The notes beneath the pieces were generated by a model. That model searched no databases. It saw only the letters and a program-made list of their open reading frames with translations, and had not been told where the DNA came from. A DNA stretch of 64,000 nucleotides from GYS-P2D sp964489125 (GTDB lineage: Bacteria; Bacteroidota; Bacteroidia; Chitinophagales; Saprospiraceae), in NCBI GenBank assembly GCA_964489125.1, contig CAZAXY010000004.1:1-64000 (forward strand). The letters are read 5' to 3'. Of this stretch, positions 1 to 8,785 are shown one piece after another; the first letter of the stretch is position 1; every line of letters starts with the position of its first letter. Position numbers and translations under genes: made by a program.

Positions 1-2
1 AT

Positions 3-548
3 TTCCTCCAACCTGGCAAAGATCAAGTGGCGGCAGGATATATCATCTATGGTTCGTCGACCATGCTGGTATATACCACGGGTAATGGAGTAAATGGCTT
101 CACGTTAGATCCAACTATAGGTTCATACTTCTTGTCTCATCCTGATATGAAGATAGCCTTGGATGGGTCTATCTACTCTGCCAATGAGGGTAACTACCCA
201 TATTTTTCGCAGGGGCTCAAGGACTACTTGAGACATATCAAACAGATAGACCCAGAATGCAATAAGCCTTATTCGAGCAGATATATCGGATCATTAGTAT
301 CAGATATTCATCGCAATATCCTCAAAGGAGGAATCTATATGTACCCAGGCACAACCTTGAAGCCACGTGGCAAACTGCGCCTCTGTTATGAGTGCAATCC
401 TATGGCATTTATCATGGAGCAAGCCAATGGAAGAGCGACAGATGGAACACAGAGAGTACTGGATCTTATCCCTCAGGAACTTCATGAACGTTGCCCATTA
501 TTCGCAGGATCTCAAAATATGATCGACGAGGTGCAAGGCTTTTTATAG
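3..548 (+). CDS. fbp: Fructose-1,6-bisphosphatase class I, 3' part
   Basis: This is the C-terminal half of class I fructose-1,6-bisphosphatase, the cytoplasmic gluconeogenic enzyme that hydrolyses fructose 1,6-bisphosphate to fructose 6-phosphate. The frame is already open at base 3 and runs off the left edge, so about 181 of the usual ~330 residues are present. Family marks are the stretch GYIIYGSSTMLVYTTG, then SRYIGSLVSDIHRNIL, which carries the substrate-binding Arg-Tyr region, and KLRLCYECNPMAFIMEQA, which holds the Lys and Glu that in known enzymes contact the sugar phosphate and the metal. It ends 20 bases before the next gene, which may be co-transcribed. Nothing about the C-terminus looks abnormal. 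Confidence 0.95.
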   Translation, partial: FLQPGKDQVAAGYIIYGSSTMLVYTTGNGVNGFTLDPTIGSYFLSHPDMKIALDGSIYSANEGNYPYFSQGLKDYLRHIKQIDPECNKPYSSRYIGSLVSDIHRNILKGGIYMYPGTTLKPRGKLRLCYECNPMAFIMEQANGRATDGTQRVLDLIPQELHERCPLFAGSQNMIDEVQGFL

Positions 549-568
549 GAGACTGTATTTTTGGAGTC

Positions 569-1339
569 ATGTATAGGCTATTATTTATATTGACAGTTTT
601 TCTCTTTTCATTAGGCTGTAAGTCACAAGGGCAGTTAGTTGATTCCAAATATCATCATGAGGATCCTCAGGTCGATCAAGTCTTGCAAAGAGCATTTGAG
701 AAAAATGGAGGATTTGATAACTATCAGAATCTCAAGTCCATTAGCTATAAAAAGAGGTCAATTTTATACTTCCCAGATGGAGGCATCGAGAGTGATGTTA
801 CTCAGTATCATGAGTATAACATCTCCCCGCAGTTATCCGCCACAATATTCTGGATGAAAGACGGTAATCGACATTCTATCAAGTATGAGGACGGAATAGC
901 GCAAAAATATGTTGATGGAGAGTTGCTTGCTGGTGGTAGTCAGTCGGCAATGAGTAGTTTTCTCAGCGCGCATTATGTTCTATTTATGCCATTTAAATTA
1001 TCAGATAATCATGCTGAACTCAGCTATTTAGGCGAAGACAAGGTGTCAGGTCAGAAGGTTGATGTTATAAAGGCAGTTTATAGCCCAGCAAACCATGAAA
1101 ACCATAGTACTAATGATACGTGGTGGTATTATTTTAATTCAGACACTGGCGCTTATGTAGCTAGCATGGTCTACCATGAACCGACCTTCGCACTTATAGA
1201 AAATACCAGGCAAAATACAGACTTACCTCTTGTAATGAATACCTATCGTATAAGTCACCGAGTAGATAGCGAAAGGAAGAAAGAATATGTAAGAGGGGAG
1301 TTCTTCTATGAAGACTATGAGATGATCTTTAATGATTGA
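569..1339 (+). CDS. Secreted lipoprotein, DUF6503-like
   Basis: A 256-residue protein starting at the ATG at 569, chosen because it is followed at once by a lipoprotein signal (MYRLLFILTVFLFSLGC, with the Cys as lipidation site) and preceded by a short GGAG. A longer in-frame reading from 491 would bury this signal. The mature part has alternating beta-type sequence, with PFKLSDNHAELSYLGEDKV and a later WWYYFNSDTGAYVA. This pattern resembles Bacteroidota outer-membrane lipoproteins of the DUF6503 type, which look like lipoprotein carriers; I recall the family only by pattern, so the assignment is tentative. Its cellular role is unknown. The gene follows fbp closely on the same strand and converges on the ATPase gene downstream. 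Confidence 0.75.
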   Translation: MYRLLFILTVFLFSLGCKSQGQLVDSKYHHEDPQVDQVLQRAFEKNGGFDNYQNLKSISYKKRSILYFPDGGIESDVTQYHEYNISPQLSATIFWMKDGNRHSIKYEDGIAQKYVDGELLAGGSQSAMSSFLSAHYVLFMPFKLSDNHAELSYLGEDKVSGQKVDVIKAVYSPANHENHSTNDTWWYYFNSDTGAYVASMVYHEPTFALIENTRQNTDLPLVMNTYRISHRVDSERKKEYVRGEFFYEDYEMIFND

Positions 1340-1349
1340 TAAAGACATC

Positions 1350-2546
1350 TTAGTACAAGAGTCCTAAGCACCAGAGCGGCATTACATCGGTTCCTCCGAC
1401 TGCGATGCCATCTTTAATTAAGTACGAGTTAGGCATGTCATAGATCTGTTTGAAATTCTTGTTTTTGCCTCCTACTTCAGCAATATCTGTATGGTTAATC
1501 ATGAAGTCACCTTTGAGGGGTGTATGTACTTCTTCTGTTGTAGATAGAGCATTCATGGCATAGGTTTCTCTTATGGTCCCGGCATGTGCTACTCCAAGTC
1601 CTAAGGCATAGATGATATTTGTGTTTTCCATGAATATCTTATCAGGTTTAGACATGACACTATCAGTCTTTCTTGCGCTATTGAGCAAATTGATGAGGCC
1701 TGCATTGTTTAAGTAGTCTAAGAAGAGTAATATCCTATTTCTACCGATGCCTACATCTCGTGACAACGTGGTGATCTCTGGGGTGTAAGGAACTAATCTT
1801 GCCAAGAGGGCTAATAGTTTTTTAAGCTGTCGGATGCTGTTATAGTCGATTGCAAATATGGGGGGTAAATCAACTTCGATGACATGATTGATTACTTGTT
1901 TTACCTTGTCTGGGTAGCGCTTTTTTGACTCTACGAAGTAAGGATAGTAACCCATTTTGAGGTAATTTCTGAAGTGCTTTAGAATATCTATATCTGTTGT
2001 GATTTCCTCGGCTATTGCTACATGATCCGCCTTTAGTTCTGAATAGTTGTATGCTTTTAGGTTGATGTCTTGATCGAGTAAGAGATATTCTCTGAATGAA
2101 AGTCCTTTAAGGTGATAGACATCTGCCCTCCGGCTCAAGTCGCCCATTCCTTTCATGATATTTAGAGCATCTGAGGCGGTCACCATTATCTTAATATCAG
2201 GATAGCTGTCGTATATGTTTTTGATTTCCTGAGACCAGTCTGGATACTTGTGTACTTCGTCAAAAGCAAACATCCTAAATCCTTCTTCATAGAGCTCATC
2301 TATAACTGTTACTACCCTTGTAGTGGTGAATAGTATGTGATCCAAGCTGAGCCAAATGGACCTCTTTGGCTCATAGGATTCTTTGATTGCTTGTAAGATT
2401 AAGGTTGTTTTGCCGACACCTCTACTGCCTTTGATGATTATGAGGCGTGAGTTGAAGTCTATCTCTCGATAGAGATATCTCTTGAATGACAGATCTATGC
2501 TATTAATAATCCGCTCACTAATCTTTTGCAATACCTCCAGTGCCAT
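1350..2546 (-). CDS. AAA ATPase with DUF4143-type C-terminal domain
   Basis: A 398-residue P-loop ATPase of the AAA_14/DUF4143 type common in Bacteroidota. The Walker A motif is KGSRGVGKTT near residue 40, and the Walker B is FAFDEVHKYPDW, typical of this group. The middle is a winged-helix-like region. The C-terminus has GDFMINHTDIAEVGGKNK, whose spaced D...E-x-x-x-K resembles the degenerate nuclease-like motif of the family. The start is placed at the ATG at 2546; a TTG at 2585 would add 13 residues encoded by the tandem repeat. The cellular role of these proteins is not settled. The gene is single, convergent with the lipoprotein gene, and its promoter region carries direct 29-bp repeats, which suggests self-regulation (inference). 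Confidence 0.85.
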   Translation of the reverse strand: MALEVLQKISERIINSIDLSFKRYLYREIDFNSRLIIIKGSRGVGKTTLILQAIKESYEPKRSIWLSLDHILFTTTRVVTVIDELYEEGFRMFAFDEVHKYPDWSQEIKNIYDSYPDIKIMVTASDALNIMKGMGDLSRRADVYHLKGLSFREYLLLDQDINLKAYNYSELKADHVAIAEEITTDIDILKHFRNYLKMGYYPYFVESKKRYPDKVKQVINHVIEVDLPPIFAIDYNSIRQLKKLLALLARLVPYTPEITTLSRDVGIGRNRILLFLDYLNNAGLINLLNSARKTDSVMSKPDKIFMENTNIIYALGLGVAHAGTIRETYAMNALSTTEEVHTPLKGDFMINHTDIAEVGGKNKNFKQIYDMPNSYLIKDGIAVGGTDVMPLWCLGLLY

Positions 2547-2567
2547 ATGCCATACAAAAGTATGCGT

Positions 2568-2646
2568 GTTCTTTTGAAATAGCAAATATTAAAAACGTTC
2601 TTTTGAAATGACAAATATTAAAAACGTTCTTTTGAAATAACATATT
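2568..2646. repeat. 29-bp tandem direct repeats upstream of the ATPase gene
   Basis: Two full copies (2568-2596 and 2597-2625) and a third partial copy (2626-2646) of a 29-bp unit lie head to tail. The unit begins GTTCTTTTGAAAT and ends with an A-rich AATATTAAAAAC; the two full copies differ at two bases (AGC versus GAC). The array starts 21 bases upstream of the ATPase start codon and ends a few bases from the 3' end of moaA, so it fills the whole promoter and leader space. An operator array is the simplest reading. Confidence 0.85.
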
Positions 2647-2651
2647 ATTGA

Positions 2652-3638
2652 TCACCCTCCTATAGTTGCCATAGATTCGCTGACTTGGGTGTTGATACGA
2701 CTGCTTTCTGCTTCATAGCCATCCTTAGCACGGTGACTCAGAGCATCTGTCAGTGCATTAATAAGATCTTGATCAGTAGCACCATTACGGATTAAGTCTC
2801 TGATGTTAAACACACCATCATCATATAGGCATGTTTTCAACGTGCCCGTTGGGGTCAGTCTAATCCTATTACAGGTCCCACAAAAAGTACGTGTATAGCT
2901 AGCGATGATACCTATCGATCCCGCATATCCAGGTATCTTATAGTCCGCTGATGTGCTGTTGGGTCCGTCCACAGTTTTGCTGAGGCCGGGATGATGCTCC
3001 CTGATGTGATCCAATATTTGAACATGATTCCAAGTCTTAAGATCATCATGATCGCCAGTGCCATTAAATGGCATCTCTTCTAAGAATCTCACACTGATAT
3101 CACTGTGTTTAGTCAGTTCAATCATAGGGAGGATATCGTCAATATTATGTCGACTCATGACGACCATATTGATTTTAGTAGGAATATCGTGCTGGATCAG
3201 TTCAGTGAGCGTAGTCATCACTTGATCAAAGGTGTCTCGCCGAGTAATTTCTTGAAACCGCTTTGGATCCAAACTGTCAAGGCTGAGATTTACTGAACTA
3301 ATGCCTAAATTCTTGATCTGCCCGACTATGTCATGAGTCAAGCTTCCATTAGTAGTGATATGGGTGCTCTTGATGCCTTCAGTATGTACTATAGTATCTA
3401 AGAATTGCATGATGCCTTTGCGCAGGAACGGCTCGCCACCAGTAATTCGGATTTTGCTGATGCCCAGTTCAGCAAAGACTTTAGTAATCCTGCTGAGTTC
3501 CTCAAATGTCAATAAATCAGATCGATCCACATAGGTGATTCCCTCCTCTGGCATACAATAATGACAGCGCAGATTGCATCGATCTGTCACTGCAATACGC
3601 AGATAATTGATCACTCTACCGTGGTTATCATATAACAT
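2652..3638 (-). CDS. moaA: GTP 3',8-cyclase MoaA
   Basis: A 328-residue radical-SAM enzyme that converts GTP to 3',8-cyclo-7,8-dihydro-GTP, the first step of molybdopterin biosynthesis. The N-terminal radical-SAM cluster motif is CNLRCHYC near residue 22. The second [4Fe-4S] cluster is bound by CGTCNRIRLTPTGTLKTC, which is diagnostic for MoaA. The protein ends in Gly-Gly, the conserved tail needed for activity. Length is normal. The gene is divergent from moaD and moaE, leaving a short shared promoter space. MoaC and the later MPT genes are not in the window. Confidence 0.97.
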   Translation of the reverse strand: MLYDNHGRVINYLRIAVTDRCNLRCHYCMPEEGITYVDRSDLLTFEELSRITKVFAELGISKIRITGGEPFLRKGIMQFLDTIVHTEGIKSTHITTNGSLTHDIVGQIKNLGISSVNLSLDSLDPKRFQEITRRDTFDQVMTTLTELIQHDIPTKINMVVMSRHNIDDILPMIELTKHSDISVRFLEEMPFNGTGDHDDLKTWNHVQILDHIREHHPGLSKTVDGPNSTSADYKIPGYAGSIGIIASYTRTFCGTCNRIRLTPTGTLKTCLYDDGVFNIRDLIRNGATDQDLINALTDALSHRAKDGYEAESSRINTQVSESMATIGG

Positions 3639-3715
3639 CCTGACAATTTAGGGATGCCTAAGGTATGGCATATGTCTATAAGATGCGTTATACTGCATGT
3701 CATAATAATTGTACT

Positions 3716-3958
3716 ATGCAGGTTAAGTTGAGAGCTTTTGGTGTTGCCCGTGATATTATTGGGTCGTCGGTCTTAGAAATTGACGAGAACGCACTTGGTA
3801 CCACAGGTGATGTCAAGACCTATTTAATAGAGAATTATCCCAAATTTAGGGATCTGCTTACATTTTCTCTAGCTGTCAAGGACGAATACCAAGAAGACGA
3901 TTTTCTACTATCTGAGCATGATGAGATCATTATCATCCCTCCAGTAAGTGGAGGATAA
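3716..3958 (+). CDS. moaD: Molybdopterin synthase small subunit MoaD
   Basis: An 80-residue ubiquitin-fold sulfur carrier, the small subunit of molybdopterin synthase. It ends in PPVSGG, whose terminal Gly-Gly is adenylated and thiocarboxylated. The ATG at 3716 is preferred over an upstream in-frame one at 3665, because it gives MQVKLRAFGVARDI, the normal MoaD N-terminus and length. Its stop lies nine bases before moaE, so the two subunits are very probably made from one transcript. Confidence 0.93.
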   Translation: MQVKLRAFGVARDIIGSSVLEIDENALGTTGDVKTYLIENYPKFRDLLTFSLAVKDEYQEDDFLLSEHDEIIIIPPVSGG

Positions 3959-3967
3959 GACAAGGAG

Positions 3968-4384
3968 ATGATAGATATTCAGATTCAATCGGAGCCATTA
4001 GATCTTCAACAGAGCTACGCTAGTGTAGCAGATCCTGGAGTAGGAGGCATTGTACAGTTCGTGGGTACGGTGCGTAATCAGACCAAGGGCAAGAAAGTAC
4101 TTCGTCTTGACTTCGAGGCATATGAACCCATGGCAATCAAGGAGATGACTAAGATTGCTGAGCACATCACTGAGCAATGGTCTGCTACCCATGTATCTAT
4201 TCATCATCGAGTAGGCTCGTTAGAGGTACTAGACATTGCGGTAATCATCTCAGTTGCCACCCCACATCGCAAAGCAGCATTTGAGGCCTGTCAATATGCA
4301 ATCGACACCCTTAAAGAAACCGTCCCGATCTGGAAGAAAGAGATCTTTGAAGATGGCGAAGTATGGGTAGCAGCACATCCGTAA
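3968..4384 (+). CDS. moaE: Molybdopterin synthase catalytic subunit MoaE
   Basis: A 138-residue large subunit of molybdopterin synthase, which transfers sulfur from MoaD thiocarboxylate to precursor Z. Family marks are GGIVQFVGTVRNQTKGK, LDFEAYEPMA, HRVGSLEVLD and VATPHRKAAFEAC. The C-terminal KETVPIWKKEIFEDG carries the Lys residues of the active site. It starts nine bases after moaD, with AAGGAG just before the start. Confidence 0.96.
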   Translation: MIDIQIQSEPLDLQQSYASVADPGVGGIVQFVGTVRNQTKGKKVLRLDFEAYEPMAIKEMTKIAEHITEQWSATHVSIHHRVGSLEVLDIAVIISVATPHRKAAFEACQYAIDTLKETVPIWKKEIFEDGEVWVAAHP

Positions 4385-4500
4385 TAAAGAAACTTCAATA
4401 AAATATTTCATAATCCTTATTGCACTTTTGTCCAGCGAGAAGCATCTTATATGCAGAAATGTTTTATTAATTGTATTTTAGAACATCTCAACACCTAGCT

Positions 4501-5730
4501 ATGAAAAAGTATATTATTTTATGGTGTTTACTATTCACTGGTGGTTTTGTAGGTGAATCCCAGATAGACATTGGTGGGCTATTTTTTTTTGGTGAACTTG
4601 AATGCGGTGAGAACATCTATGATCAAATATTACCGTTAGTATCTGAAGCAGTTGAATATGAAGTGTTTACTTCATGTATGGATCCAACTATAAGCTTCGA
4701 TATAACCAACATCGATTCAAGTGAGCTAGTCGATTTTGGTGCTTGTTTTGCTTCTATTTTAGTAGAAATTTCACTAACTGATAATTGTGGCAACTCAGAA
4801 GATTACAGCGATAGTTTCACAGTAGAAGATTTTGAACCCCCTACGATTCTCGCAGCATATGATGTCTTTGATCTTAGCCTATCCGCTTCAACGAGAGATA
4901 CATTCCTAAAGCTTGTAAATAACAATTTTGGAATAACTGTAGATGATAATTGTGATTCAAATCCTGAGGTAAGCTATGAGCTTAGAAATGAAAATGGGCA
5001 TATAGTTGAATTTAATGATGTTAGCGATAATACATTCGGTACATATAGTCTACGTGTTGAGGCATATGATGAATGTTTTCAAAGCAATTACAAAACCCTG
5101 CCTATTCTTATATTGAGAACAGTAGGATCTTTTGTTAATTCATCGAGTAACCTAAGTGAAAGCAATCAATCTGGACAGGTTTGTATCTCTTTAGAAAATC
5201 CATTAAATTCTTCGCCAACTGTTGTAAATGTTGGCATTTCAGGTGGACAAGCTGAAGTCGGTGTTGATATCGAGCCAATTTCGACCAATTTTGACCTGAC
5301 ATTTCTTTCAAATGAAACTCACAAATGTTTCACCGTAACCACAATTGATGATGACATTATTGATGCTAATAAGTTTATTGAATTTGAAATCGTCGAAATA
5401 ACTAGTGCCGCTTCGACATTAATTGGAAATAGAAGTGAGCATAGAATTAATATTATTGATAATGATGACAACGATGGTGATGGAGTGAATAATCTCCTTG
5501 ACAATTGTCCTGAAGAATTCAACCCAGAACAACTTGATATAGATGGAGATGGTATCGGGAATATCTGTGATGGCGAAAACACGATCGATAACCTATTGGA
5601 GGTAGAAGCAGATATGTTGTTTACACATATCTCATCAGGTGTTGTATTGCGATCTTCTAATGGAAAATGTTGGAAGATCATAGTCACCAACACTGGAGAA
5701 TTGAGTACGTTCGAAGTGGTTTGTCCTTGA
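4501..5730 (+). CDS. Secreted protein with Calx-beta-like and thrombospondin type 3 repeats
   Basis: A 409-residue exported protein. The ATG at 4501 opens a clear signal peptide (MKKYIILWCLLFTGGFVG); an upstream in-frame TTG is not needed. The middle has paired Cys and beta-rich stretches with DNCGNSEDYSDSF and TVDDNCDSNPEVSYEL, as in HYR-type surface domains. After about residue 220 a Calx-beta-like segment follows. Near residue 320 comes an acidic calcium-binding thrombospondin type 3 block (DNDDNDGDGVNNLLDNC, DIDGDGIGNICD). I see no type IX sorting tail, so it may stay in the periplasm, or the C-terminus may be of another class. The gene stands alone. Confidence 0.8.
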   Translation: MKKYIILWCLLFTGGFVGESQIDIGGLFFFGELECGENIYDQILPLVSEAVEYEVFTSCMDPTISFDITNIDSSELVDFGACFASILVEISLTDNCGNSEDYSDSFTVEDFEPPTILAAYDVFDLSLSASTRDTFLKLVNNNFGITVDDNCDSNPEVSYELRNENGHIVEFNDVSDNTFGTYSLRVEAYDECFQSNYKTLPILILRTVGSFVNSSSNLSESNQSGQVCISLENPLNSSPTVVNVGISGGQAEVGVDIEPISTNFDLTFLSNETHKCFTVTTIDDDIIDANKFIEFEIVEITSAASTLIGNRSEHRINIIDNDDNDGDGVNNLLDNCPEEFNPEQLDIDGDGIGNICDGENTIDNLLEVEADMLFTHISSGVVLRSSNGKCWKIIVTNTGELSTFEVVCP

Positions 5731-5772
5731 TAGATAAATGCAATTCATGATGTATGTCTATTGCATGTATGC

Positions 5773-6377
5773 TCAAAGAGCAATATACTCTATGTAGGGA
5801 TATTCAGAAGTAGGGACATAGTTGTCCCATGTTGGATAAGTATTTTGGTTTTTCCAGAGATATTTAGGTTGCAATTTTGGCCTTTTGACCGATCCTCTTG
5901 CCAATATTGAAGGCATTAGAGGTATGGATTCCGAAGTAATCCAAAACCGCTCTGTTTTTTCAGTTCGAGCTCTAATTTTTTTCAGAAGAAAGAACTCATT
6001 ATCTGTTCCAAAGCTGCCTTCTAATTTGCTGGCTCTTTCTTTTGTGATCATCTTGGCTAATTGACCTCTTATGTTCGTGATGACGCCATGGCCTGCCTAT
6101 TAGCTTAAAGTCTGTTTGTATGCCTTTTTTCGTCAGTAGCTTTCTGTTCGCATTGGTAGCATATATTGAATCTGCTCCCAAAAGGTTTACACTTGTATGT
6201 GTTAAACTCTGTGCTTAGAACTTAACCCAAGTGATTCAATTAAAGAAGCCCAAGGAATAGCCGAATATATCTTTCCCAAACCAGTCTGAAGAAATCCAGA
6301 CAGGTAAGATTCATATACATCGTCAAAAATTGGAAACTAATCTGCTTCTGAAATTGGCTGATTATTCTTGCTTTCAT
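5773..6377 (-). pseudogene. Decayed DDE transposase (IS1182/IS5-like)
   Basis: The minus strand holds pieces of one transposase in changing frames. From 6377 an N-terminal piece reads MKARIISQFQ then, after a frame break, LGKIYSAIPWASLIESLGLS. The centre is deleted. From about 6181 comes GADSIYATNANRKLLTKKGI and GRPWRHHEHK, then, after another shift near 6050, KERASKLEGSFGTDNEFFLL and KIRARTEKTERFW, ending with a C-terminal tail at 5773. The pattern of a short N-terminal helix, a GRP hinge and KxRARTxK fits IS1182/IS5-like transposases; the exact family is uncertain. A second remnant of the same 3' end lies at 16617-16790. No intact terminal repeats are visible. Confidence 0.75.
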
Positions 6378-6711
6378 CTTAATTTTAAGATTACCCCGTT
6401 TTTTCCACTATCAATAGAAGAACGGGTTTTTCTTTTGCATTGAGATAACACTTAATATGTTGATTTCTAAGAACTTACTCCACCTCTGAATATGCCAAAA
6501 TAATGGTTCAAGAGTTGTAATTCCGGCTCTATGTTCAAGACCCTAATTTCAATACTCGCCGTTAGATAGTTTGTCCCATTGAAGGCGATACAAAAGAGTT
6601 AACTGAAATTAATGCTTGATGAAAGGATTTCAGAGCTCTAACTAGGTGTTCTGAATCAGACGTATTGACAATGGGTATGTTCTAGTTGACGATAGATTAG
6701 ATAAGCCCTCT
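6378..6711. other. Intergenic stretch with one weak hairpin
   Basis: No gene is supported here. A weak inverted repeat (CCCGTT at 6395-6400 with AACGGG at 6421-6426, followed by T-rich sequence) lies just outside the transposase remnant and may be an old IS-end terminator. The rest is AT-rich and without coding signal. Confidence 0.4.
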
Positions 6712-8397
6712 CTACCAACTACCACCTCCGCCACCACCAAAGCCACCGCCGACACTACCACCACCACTAAATCCTCCCCCCGAAGAATTTGTATTTGCCG
6801 GAGGAGAGTAAAATACTTTCTCAATAGATCGTGGATTGAAGCTCTTGGCGAAGCTTCCAAAGTTGGCATGACCACCATGAACCATACTGGAACTATAGAT
6901 ATACCAATCTGGTATCGCATCATCTCGCTCTTGGAAATAGCTTTCCCATTCTTTGTCCAAGCCAAATGCCATGGCGTATGGGAAAAGCTGACTAAGATAT
7001 GTCGGATTTTCAGATATTAGCGATGACAGCTTCACAGGCTCGGGGTCCTTTAAAAAATTATATAAACCCTTCAGATGATTATGTGTAACATACCCCCTAT
7101 CACTGAGCTTAGGCTGCAAGAAATGAATGACTATTGAGAATACTCCCAAGATGATAAATCCTATTCCCAAGAAAAATGCCTCCAAGCTGATCATCAAAAA
7201 TATGGCTAAGGCAATACATGCTAATCCTATTCCTATAAATGCGCCTGAATGAAACGTTTTTATCGCTTGGGCATCATAAAGCTCTTTAGCTTTTACCTCT
7301 TTTTTAAGTTTGGACGTTACCGATGACATTGTACCCGACATCTTCTGTTTGAGTGAGGATAGCAATGTGCTATCACTATTTTCAAAAATTTTGTTATACA
7401 GGAAGTGTGCATATGAGGGCTCATCAGCACTTAAGTTTTTCAATTTTTCAAAGTATACATCCTCATTAATCTGTCTCATTTTGATATACCCACGATCACC
7501 CCAGTAGGGGAGTAATGATATGATGTCTCTCCTATTCACTTGGTAATCATAGAAGGTGCCCACTTGTGCTGGGCTCATGCCTTCTGGGGGGTAGTACCTG
7601 TCTTCTATTTCAGTCATTTCAGCTTGGCGTTTTCCTCGCTGCCTCCATTGGCCAAACAGTAGTGCCGCTAGTCCAGCAGGTATGAGACTTAGCCATTTAT
7701 TGGGTTGTGGACGGTCACCTATTGCCTCTGAAGAGCCTGCGTGAGTCCTGAGCTCTGTGGGCAGCAGTCCTTTAGGTATCTCGAAGGCAACAGAGATACC
7801 TTCTCCAGGATTGAGCCTTACTGGTTTGGTGCTTTTAATGATATTGTCAGATAGGTTATCAGGTAGCGAAATCAAAGATCCTCTTCTGCCCGACGTCGCC
7901 TTGTAGTTTTTGATCTTACTATTCCAGCCATATGGAAACCTAACTGAGTAGCTCGCCGCTTCTATCGGCACCTCCCATTCTGGTGCGATGACATTCCAGT
8001 AAAACTCATCACTCTCTTCATATCGAGCGATGGCACCATAAGCTCTATAGGTGATTCGATAGTTCTGTATACCTGTGAGGTATCGGTCTGCATCTCCGAT
8101 TCTGATTTCCTTTTCCGAGCGCTTATTGCTGACTTTGTAGTTCCAATCGCTGACCTCGATATCTTCTATATCGACCCTATAGTTAGCATCGCCATTCGCA
8201 TCATACACAGTAGGAATTGTTCTAAATATTCCTCTACGCCGCTCCTTAAAATCTACCTCTATGGTCTCAACAACCTTTATAACCCCATCCTCTTGGATTA
8301 ATATCTCTACATGGTATGATTTTATAATAAACCCATCATCCGACAGGAGGAATAAGGGGATGAGCATGATTATGAAAGCCGTGATAAGCGCGCGCAT
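6712..8397 (-). CDS. DUF2207 membrane protein with Gly-rich tail
   Basis: A 561-residue membrane protein of the DUF2207 family. It has a signal peptide at residues 1-18 and an extracytoplasmic domain to about residue 215 carrying VVETIEVDFKERRRGIFRTI, the family hallmark. A transmembrane segment follows near 235 (WLSLIPAGLAALLFGQW), then a cytoplasmic part, a pair of transmembrane helices near 385-425 and a second soluble domain. The last residues are an almost pure Gly/Ser run ending in GGGGGGSW, usual for this family. Function is unknown. Its neighbours give no clue; it stands alone between an IS remnant and an LVIVD-repeat gene. Start ATG at 8397. Confidence 0.9.
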   Translation of the reverse strand: MRALITAFIIMLIPLFLLSDDGFIIKSYHVEILIQEDGVIKVVETIEVDFKERRRGIFRTIPTVYDANGDANYRVDIEDIEVSDWNYKVSNKRSEKEIRIGDADRYLTGIQNYRITYRAYGAIARYEESDEFYWNVIAPEWEVPIEAASYSVRFPYGWNSKIKNYKATSGRRGSLISLPDNLSDNIIKSTKPVRLNPGEGISVAFEIPKGLLPTELRTHAGSSEAIGDRPQPNKWLSLIPAGLAALLFGQWRQRGKRQAEMTEIEDRYYPPEGMSPAQVGTFYDYQVNRRDIISLLPYWGDRGYIKMRQINEDVYFEKLKNLSADEPSYAHFLYNKIFENSDSTLLSSLKQKMSGTMSSVTSKLKKEVKAKELYDAQAIKTFHSGAFIGIGLACIALAIFLMISLEAFFLGIGFIILGVFSIVIHFLQPKLSDRGYVTHNHLKGLYNFLKDPEPVKLSSLISENPTYLSQLFPYAMAFGLDKEWESYFQERDDAIPDWYIYSSSMVHGGHANFGSFAKSFNPRSIEKVFYSPPANTNSSGGGFSGGGSVGGGFGGGGGGSW

Positions 8398-8785
8398 AGT
8401 ACTTCTTGATTAGGCGCAAAAGATACTATGAAGACTTAACAAGTGAAGTCTAATAGCGAGTAATGAATAAGATAATTAGACTAAATCAAAAATTGTGCTG
8501 TCCATGATACAACTTTGCTCTGCTGGCACTACGACTATTTTGTAACGTATGTTTGTTGGATCTCAATAAGAAAAAAGAGTGTATTCAAACGTAAAGGGTG
8601 AATCACAGACTAATCTCGAGCAATTAATTGATGCAACTTCTCTAAGAAGCGAGTGAAGCGCTCATAAACTGTGGGCGACCGACTGATCTTGTGGAGTCGA
8701 GTACTACAGTACTCGAAAGGAGGGAACGATGTATATAGATGGGCGGCTCGTTTGACTAAATAACAGCGAATCTACCTTTATTTCC
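8398..8785. other. Intergenic region, small palindrome only
   Basis: I find no coding signal. The only structure is an inverted repeat CGAGTACT-AC-AGTACTCG at 8698-8715, 8 bp per arm with a 2-base centre. It lies about 70 bases past the 3' end of the LVIVD-repeat gene and has no T-run, so it is more like a protein-binding palindrome than a terminator. Confidence 0.4.
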
